Source: an uncultured Clostridia bacterium
Lineage (GTDB): Bacteria > Bacillota > Clostridia > Christensenellales > Borkfalkiaceae
Assembly: GCA_934254815.1 (NCBI GenBank)
Contig: CAKQME010000007.1
Span: forward strand, 58,887-122,886
Reading direction: 5' to 3'
DNA: 64,000 nucleotides
Part shown: positions 59,901 through 64,000 of the stretch, piece by piece
Layout: every line of letters starts with the position of its first letter
Numbering within the stretch: position 1 is the first letter of the stretch
Translations under genes and position numbers: made by a program
Notes under the pieces: model-generated
What the model was told of the DNA's origin: nothing
Database searches by the model: none
What the model saw: only the letters and a program-made list of their open reading frames with translations

Positions 59901-61637
59901 TAAATATTTTATCCCTTCAGGCTCGCTCGTTTCGTCAAAAGCTTGCGACTGTTTTCCCGTATGCGGCGCATAAGCAAGCAAAAAGCCTTCGTCCGAAATA
60001 AAACCTCCGCTTATCAAAACGCTGTCGCCCGGCTTTACCGCCTCGGAAACGCGCAATAAAACCGGCGCGGATTTTTCCGAATCCTCGGAGTTTTGTACGA
60101 ACAAAGTAGTAACGCTCGTGCCGTCGTAACCGTTCATTGAATCAAGCAGATCTTGACAAATATCAACGTTTATATTAAGTTCGTATTCACCCGCGTAAGG
60201 TTGTTCGTATTCAAGATAAGCCATCCCTTTATCGTTAGTGATGACTTTACCGAGGTCGGTTTGCATATTCGGCGTAGGCGTAACCGAAGTACGCGTATCA
60301 TACGCCAGATCTCCGCCAAGCGAAAATCGTACAACCGCTCCGTCGTGAGGAACGTTAATCTGACCATCTGCGCCCTCTTTGTATACGTTCACTTTAACGA
60401 CAAGTTTTCTACCGTATTCGACGTAATAATCGGGTTTATCCAAAACTACTTTAGTCGCCTTATACGGCGCTGTTTTTGCCGAAACTATCTCTTCGCCATT
60501 CGGTACGTTAAAGTCGATCACATTCGGCGTAGTCATAACCGTACCTTCGATATTGCGTTTTAATCCCGAAGCGATTTTATATTCGTACTCGCATGCGACT
60601 TTTGAATCCTCGTCGATATAAGAACTCACTCCCCGATTGACAACCGCTATCCTCGTCCAGTAAGTTTCTTTCACTTCTTTTCTGTAAACCGCGGTGTAGG
60701 AATCGTTGGTTTTATTATTCCAGGAAAGTTTTACTTTTTTAATCCCGTCTAATTCGGCATTCAACCCCGTAGCGATGATAGATTCGTTTTTATAGTCCGC
60801 ATCGAACCACACGCCCGCAATAGCGGATCGACTCGCCGCGGAATCGGTTTGTACCGCTATGGTAAAATCACCCCTGACTGCAAACGTCAACCACGGATAT
60901 TTATTTACTTCTTTCACCTCGCGATATACAAGTACGTTTTCTTCGCCGTCTAATATATATACGTGAGATTTATCCGTCAATGCCTTTGTATTCGGGTTTG
61001 GGTCGCCTAAAAATATAGAAACCCTGTGCCATTCGTTATCGTTTACGGTGTAGCGATATTTCATAGTACCCTGCGCACAGTCTTGCGCAACGAGTTTCGT
61101 ATTCCACACCGTAGGATCTACCGACCTAACCGCCTCTTTATGCGCAAGCGAAAGATTTTCGCCCGTAGAAAGTTTGCCGTTGGTGTTTTCTTCCGCGTAA
61201 TCCCAATAACCGTAAGGCGAGCCGTTATAGGTATCTATATTAGTCGTAACACCTTTTATCCAGGCGGGATATTCGGCATAGTGCACGCGGCTTTCTTCGG
61301 TCATATCGAGAATTTCAGCCATATCTTTTACAGGATTAGAGTTATTACCCGTAATTTTATGGTAGGTAATAAACGCGCCTTCTTTACCGTAAATACGGTT
61401 GTCTGTATGGTAGATCTGCTCGCCGTTTTCTTCCGTATAATAAAAGCCTTTTTCGCCCGTATACCAGTAACCGAGAGTGTTCCGGTCTTCGTGCAAAAAA
61501 TACGCTTGGGAAACGGGCGTTTCCGTTTCTTTGTCCGCTTTTATGCCTATCGCATTTGCCGAGAAGAATGCCGCCGTCAACCCTGCAGCAAACAAACTTA
61601 TGAGACTTAATAATAGCAATCTCTTTCCTTTGCTCAT
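56949..61637 (-). CDS. Giant secreted right-handed beta-helix protein
   Basis: A 1562-aa membrane-anchored secreted protein: signal peptide at 1-30, fibronectin-like/Ig modules (GIKKVKLSWNNKTNDSYTAVYRK, LISGGFISDEGFLLAYAP), then from about residue 830 a right-handed beta-helix (GGGVLYLPAGKYYLTG, NVIVVGEGKGKTIVYF, VVENVNFFGSAMGI, VENNDVEDSEYGIYFDS) of the pectate-lyase-3/GH55/GH28 type. Two InlB-type repeats follow, and a C-terminal helix with the basic tail KKIIKELRNKSVK anchors it. Beta-helix proteins of this type cleave or bind polysaccharides; no catalytic set is certain. Start overlaps the upstream stop as ATGA. Confidence 0.85.
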   Translation of the reverse strand: MSKGKRLLLLSLISLFAAGLTAAFFSANAIGIKADKETETPVSQAYFLHEDRNTLGYWYTGEKGFYYTEENGEQIYHTDNRIYGKEGAFITYHKITGNNSNPVKDMAEILDMTEESRVHYAEYPAWIKGVTTNIDTYNGSPYGYWDYAEENTNGKLSTGENLSLAHKEAVRSVDPTVWNTKLVAQDCAQGTMKYRYTVNDNEWHRVSIFLGDPNPNTKALTDKSHVYILDGEENVLVYREVKEVNKYPWLTFAVRGDFTIAVQTDSAASRSAIAGVWFDADYKNESIIATGLNAELDGIKKVKLSWNNKTNDSYTAVYRKEVKETYWTRIAVVNRGVSSYIDEDSKVACEYEYKIASGLKRNIEGTVMTTPNVIDFNVPNGEEIVSAKTAPYKATKVVLDKPDYYVEYGRKLVVKVNVYKEGADGQINVPHDGAVVRFSLGGDLAYDTRTSVTPTPNMQTDLGKVITNDKGMAYLEYEQPYAGEYELNINVDICQDLLDSMNGYDGTSVTTLFVQNSEDSEKSAPVLLRVSEAVKPGDSVLISGGFISDEGFLLAYAPHTGKQSQAFDETSEPEGIKYLTAQEVTSIDDVYGTGVSFVFPENEKAGMYDFWVRNEYGWSKSITMNAPRALFLCQESAYEGLKIEVVGRNFFGSEYGVIDDDYKNLKIKLDRVSDLNGVKDGIEESVTVPVLSGERYSVSESYVGMAIDESNPYRVTFITPLVSHYGKYKVSVTTDGNDFHELEEPGQYLEVCRKKTQVWNEKIFGKVGSGSHVGNDPLDLGVAWAQDLNYTNFRIFYPNAEPGAGITENNGDNDAMRAVQSHSDKFNALVSELSKEGGGVLYLPAGKYYLTGNSWNPLKMLNNVIVVGEGKGKTIVYFTNGADNYAWFINAASQSNIGFARLTFSVYKYTLNNTDRYLEFVEKDSSGKDILGSEFTSKNHFLKDVDFKMPDNKKGRGLILFSLLKNLVVENVNFFGSAMGIAACPKYYGSVRNCYLDIWGYGIAGEGKRNGSAAPAIQGTYSVLENTYLKMDYGGHGWSMRNNIYAANNYVTGTGSRDSDSYQNNGEVLLIEPPNGYFSYGNILSADSRSAMVALTSGGGKNISAETEAAYNRFAIVIYGGKGAGQLRYISNVPISGADGKNYGNTFTFLEGERDWDIIPDSTSRYTLLNPLIGVTIYRIVAEDCVKNICPYMCVFDTVIAECNLKDTGGVGLTASQNPATGLVGPGYNVRIVNNRIDGVSPSSTIGGIYLFLGAYSTLEGSIAFGISVRNNVVTNTAVNPGTFYPHIGSDMVFPQGISIYTSVKEGTASHRPVKFVIVENNDVEDSEYGIYFDSQMSHVIIRNNTIGKVKSEDKITYYGAPSTITAKHNLYVNGVLQSYSGEYHLGDKLPVPDAPEGTSFWGWSLTKEYTVGSEPIKLAQGDNVTLYALFGHTVRFDNNYAIGGKNRGTYLEIGYIGDQTIDKSGDIGTPFRVGYQFGGWYTDEGCTVALVTDNPLESNVTAYAKWIPEGEEIVKPSEGNKSGISPIAFWSVLIIIAVVSVFLTIVVIKKIIKELRNKSVK

Positions 61638-64000
61638 TTATCGCCCTCCGCGCGCTTACGCGATTTGGTCAAAATTACAGCAATGCCGCCGCATAAGGCT
61701 ATTAACGCTATATTTTCGACACCTAACACACCTTTACAACCGCCTTCTTTCGTTTCGGAGATAAACTTGGCATACACTTCTATATCGCCGCTGTCGGATT
61801 CGCTTACACACTCTATCTTGTTGGTAAAGTCTTTATCCGTATACCATCCGTCGAATTTATACCCTTCGAGCGTGGGAGAGTAAAACGTTAACCCCTTGCC
61901 TTCGATATAAGTTCCCGCGTTGTAAGTCGCATTAGTTCCGCCGTTTAAGTGATAGGTTATATTCCACACCTTTTCGGCGGCAGTAAATTTAGCGTATAAA
62001 ACGTAATTTTTTTGCAAGGTGGTATCTATGGATTCGATTTTAGTCGTAAACTCGGCGTCCTCGTACCAACCGTCGAAAGTAAAACCGTCTTTGGTCGCAG
62101 GGTACAATACAACTTGTTCGCGGAGCAAAAATTCAGTAATGTTTTTATCGTCATTTTTGCCACCGTTTAAATTATAAGTTATGGTAAACCACGCGCTTTC
62201 GTCTACTTCGTAAGCGGCGTAAACCGTTATGTCGCCTGTGCGTTTTTCGATTTTTTCTATCGGCGTTTCAAAATTTTCGTCGAGATACCAGCCCTTGAAC
62301 GAGTAACCCGTTTTTTTGGCGGGTTGCAGTTCCACCGCGTTCGCCTTAGTATAATAATCGGGGTTGTCGTAATAGTTTTTACCGCCGTTCAACTCGTAAT
62401 TTATCTTATAATAAATCGCTTGCCATTTGGCGGTGAGATAAAACGCACCAAAATCTTCGGCGGTAATATTCTCTATTTTATTATCGTCGTCGTTATACCA
62501 ACCGTTAAACTCATAGCCTTCGCATTCGCTTTGCGGCAAATCGAAAGAATCGCCGTAACTGTAAGTAAGTGTGAAACGCCTGTTTTCACCTTCGCCTTCC
62601 GCTACATATTCTTCACCTATCGAGCCTACCTCATCGTATAAATACACGGAGTAAGCGGCAGCCGTCCACTTTGCGTACAAAGTAAAATTTTCCGTTCCCG
62701 CTACGTCCGTTTCAAAATTCCACTTTGTTTCGTAAAACTCATCAGTATACCAACCGTCAAGAGTCTTGCCCGCTACGAGTGTAAGTTCGGGTTGTTTAAT
62801 AAAACCGCCGTTATAGGTAAGATAAACATCTACTTTTTGTACGCTGTTCGTTACGAAAGAAACCGTTACGGATGTTTTGAACACCGCTTTAAGCGTTATA
62901 GTGGCTACTTCATAATCGTTTTTGCCGCCATTAGTCCAGTCCTCATCCGTCCATACGTAACCGAACTGATCTTCCCAACCGACGAACGTACAACCATCTT
63001 TTACAGGGTCGACAGGTTTAGTCACTTTAAGCAAGGAGGCGTTCGCTGCCGACGCAACGTTTACTTCCTTTCCGTTTACGCTAACGGATTTTGATCCCGC
63101 GTCGATAAATTCGTCCGCAAGTTTATTCTTTCCGTTTATCTTTCCGCCGTTTAAGTCGAATTTAACGCGATACGCTTCGCGCATTGGAACGTTAGTCGTT
63201 TCAGTTCCGTAGTGAAGTCCCGTGTATGTTTGTGTATATCCGCTCGTGTTTTCAGGCGTCGGATACCACTTTTCCGTTTCTCCGTACGGAACGTAGAAGT
63301 AATTATAAGACATTCCCGTAGATTCGTACGCAGTGTTGTAGTTCTGCAACAACCACGTCTGAACGTTTAATCCCAGCGGCGTAGTGGTCTTGCCTTCACT
63401 CTCCTGCGCTAATTTCGCTTCGTCAAATCCGGTAAATATCCACTTCGTTCTGTCCCACGTGTACAGAGATCCTTCTCCGAGTAAGCCTATTTTATCGCCT
63501 ACGACAATGCTTAAATATGGGCCGTCCTCATTGTTATAAAAACCGCCGACGGTATCAAACGCCATTTTTTCAATCTTCGTAACGTTATCCAAGCCGCTTA
63601 TCTTAGTTACCTTAGATCGGGTGGTCATAATCATGCCGTCTACGGTTAATACGGTAGAAGGAAATTCGATCGCCGTTCTGCCCCCGTTAGTATCTATCCC
63701 GTCTTTTAAAGAAAACGAACCGTAACGAACATGTATAACCTCATAGCAGAACGGTTGCATATCCGTTGCGTCGTATGTTTCTTTGTAAAACGAATAACTA
63801 TTGCCGTTACCGCTTACGTCGGCGGCAAGATCTAACCCGATATACCTGTCTCTGCATACTTCCGCCTCCCATATTTCCGTAGAAAATCGTTGTCCGCTTG
63901 CAAATAACGGATCGTAAAAACATTTAAGCGTTACATCGCTCGTAAGCGTTATCGTATCGCCCTGATAATACGACTTCTCTCCTGCGTCTTTTATTCCGTT
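61634..64000 (-). CDS. InlB-repeat surface protein with GC-type anchor, 5' end cut by window edge
   Basis: The frame is open at base 64000, giving 788 visible residues; the internal Met at 63760 is not the start. The N-part is almost identical to the 825-aa paralogue (VTLKCFYDPLFASGQRFSTE, AIEFPSTVLTVDGMIMTTR). It then diverges into five successive InlB B-repeats (DGWYTDEFYETKWNF, FNGWYNDDDNKIEN, FKGWYLDENFETPIE, FDGWYEDAEFTTKIE, FDGWYTDKDFTNKIE). The C-terminus is KEGGCKGVLG, one hydrophobic helix and the tail KSRKRAEGDK, the same GC-type anchor layout as the 928-aa protein. It is the first gene of the operon visible here. Confidence 0.88.
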   Translation of the reverse strand, partial: NGIKDAGEKSYYQGDTITLTSDVTLKCFYDPLFASGQRFSTEIWEAEVCRDRYIGLDLAADVSGNGNSYSFYKETYDATDMQPFCYEVIHVRYGSFSLKDGIDTNGGRTAIEFPSTVLTVDGMIMTTRSKVTKISGLDNVTKIEKMAFDTVGGFYNNEDGPYLSIVVGDKIGLLGEGSLYTWDRTKWIFTGFDEAKLAQESEGKTTTPLGLNVQTWLLQNYNTAYESTGMSYNYFYVPYGETEKWYPTPENTSGYTQTYTGLHYGTETTNVPMREAYRVKFDLNGGKINGKNKLADEFIDAGSKSVSVNGKEVNVASAANASLLKVTKPVDPVKDGCTFVGWEDQFGYVWTDEDWTNGGKNDYEVATITLKAVFKTSVTVSFVTNSVQKVDVYLTYNGGFIKQPELTLVAGKTLDGWYTDEFYETKWNFETDVAGTENFTLYAKWTAAAYSVYLYDEVGSIGEEYVAEGEGENRRFTLTYSYGDSFDLPQSECEGYEFNGWYNDDDNKIENITAEDFGAFYLTAKWQAIYYKINYELNGGKNYYDNPDYYTKANAVELQPAKKTGYSFKGWYLDENFETPIEKIEKRTGDITVYAAYEVDESAWFTITYNLNGGKNDDKNITEFLLREQVVLYPATKDGFTFDGWYEDAEFTTKIESIDTTLQKNYVLYAKFTAAEKVWNITYHLNGGTNATYNAGTYIEGKGLTFYSPTLEGYKFDGWYTDKDFTNKIECVSESDSGDIEVYAKFISETKEGGCKGVLGVENIALIALCGGIAVILTKSRKRAEGDK

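Noticed and set aside
63760..63760. Start codon of the right-edge surface protein at this Met
   Set aside because: The frame continues upstream to base 64000 and matches the interior of the 825-aa paralogue, so the true start is outside the window.
1..64000. tRNA or rRNA genes
   Set aside because: I searched the gaps for GTTCRANNC-type arms and conserved rRNA segments and found none.

Overview
The window looks like a chromosomal segment of an uncultured, gut-type Clostridia bacterium (Bacillota), possibly near Christensenellales; that placement is an inference from gene content, not from a marker phylogeny. Supporting signs are a Spo0A with a conserved DNA-binding domain, NrdR, an HrcA/CIRCE-controlled grpE-dnaK-dnaJ operon, AGGAGG-type ribosome binding sites, TTGACA/TATAAT promoters, lipobox lipoproteins and many InlB-type (Listeria-Bacteroides) repeat surface proteins. 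Nearly all genes lie on the minus strand. I see no rRNA, tRNA or CRISPR array.

Region 1 (1-10.1 kb) is housekeeping: an acidic zinc-ribbon protein cut by the left edge, spo0A, a lipoprotein coupled to an HD-domain protein, nrdR, a DUF1294 membrane protein on the plus strand, and the heat-shock operon hrcA-grpE-dnaK-dnaJ plus a TIM-barrel isomerase-like gene. A 125-bp tandem repeat (639-915) and a pair of roughly 97-bp repeats (4049-4377) fill two intergenic gaps.

Region 2 (10.5-13.5 kb) is decayed: an EFR1-type flavodoxin-ferredoxin gene broken by one in-frame TAG, a structured non-coding stretch, and a GH78-like rhamnosidase broken by one in-frame TAA.

Region 3 (13.5-33 kb) is a glycan locus. 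One minus-strand operon runs from a promoter at about 26.05 kb through two paralogous InlB-repeat surface proteins (separated by a 44-aa peptide gene and a small lipoprotein), two CUT1-type permeases, a solute-binding lipoprotein, a secreted beta-sandwich-like protein and a lipoprotein glycosidase. A divergent AraC regulator and a perfect 14-bp palindrome sit at its promoter. Converging on the regulator is a second operon: GH78-like, GH1, and a GH106-like glycosidase.

Region 4 (33-38.1 kb) is a graveyard of mobile and accessory genes: a frameshifted DUF1016 nuclease, a serine-recombinase fragment with an in-frame TAA, a small 53-aa protein, an intact MazF-like toxin, a surface-protein gene interrupted by a 277-bp MITE-like element, and a sigma-factor gene whose HTH is cut off by an in-frame TAA.

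Region 5 (38.1-64 kb) is a second, roughly 26-kb co-directional glycan operon. In transcription order it encodes three very large surface proteins (the first cut by the right edge), a 45-aa peptide gene, a degenerate SGNH protein, GH127, GH13, an (alpha/alpha)6 glycosidase, GH1, an esterase, GH3, GH94, a deleted pseudogene, an alpha/beta hydrolase, a GH38 alpha-mannosidase and a polysaccharide deacetylase. Most of these enzymes have no visible signal peptide. That suggests intracellular breakdown of imported oligosaccharides, with the surface proteins handling binding outside.

The most novel-looking signal is the repeated pairing of a C-terminal surface-protein module (ending near KALYLYH) with a tiny downstream peptide gene. 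It occurs in both glycan loci, and both peptide genes are very short (44-45 codons).
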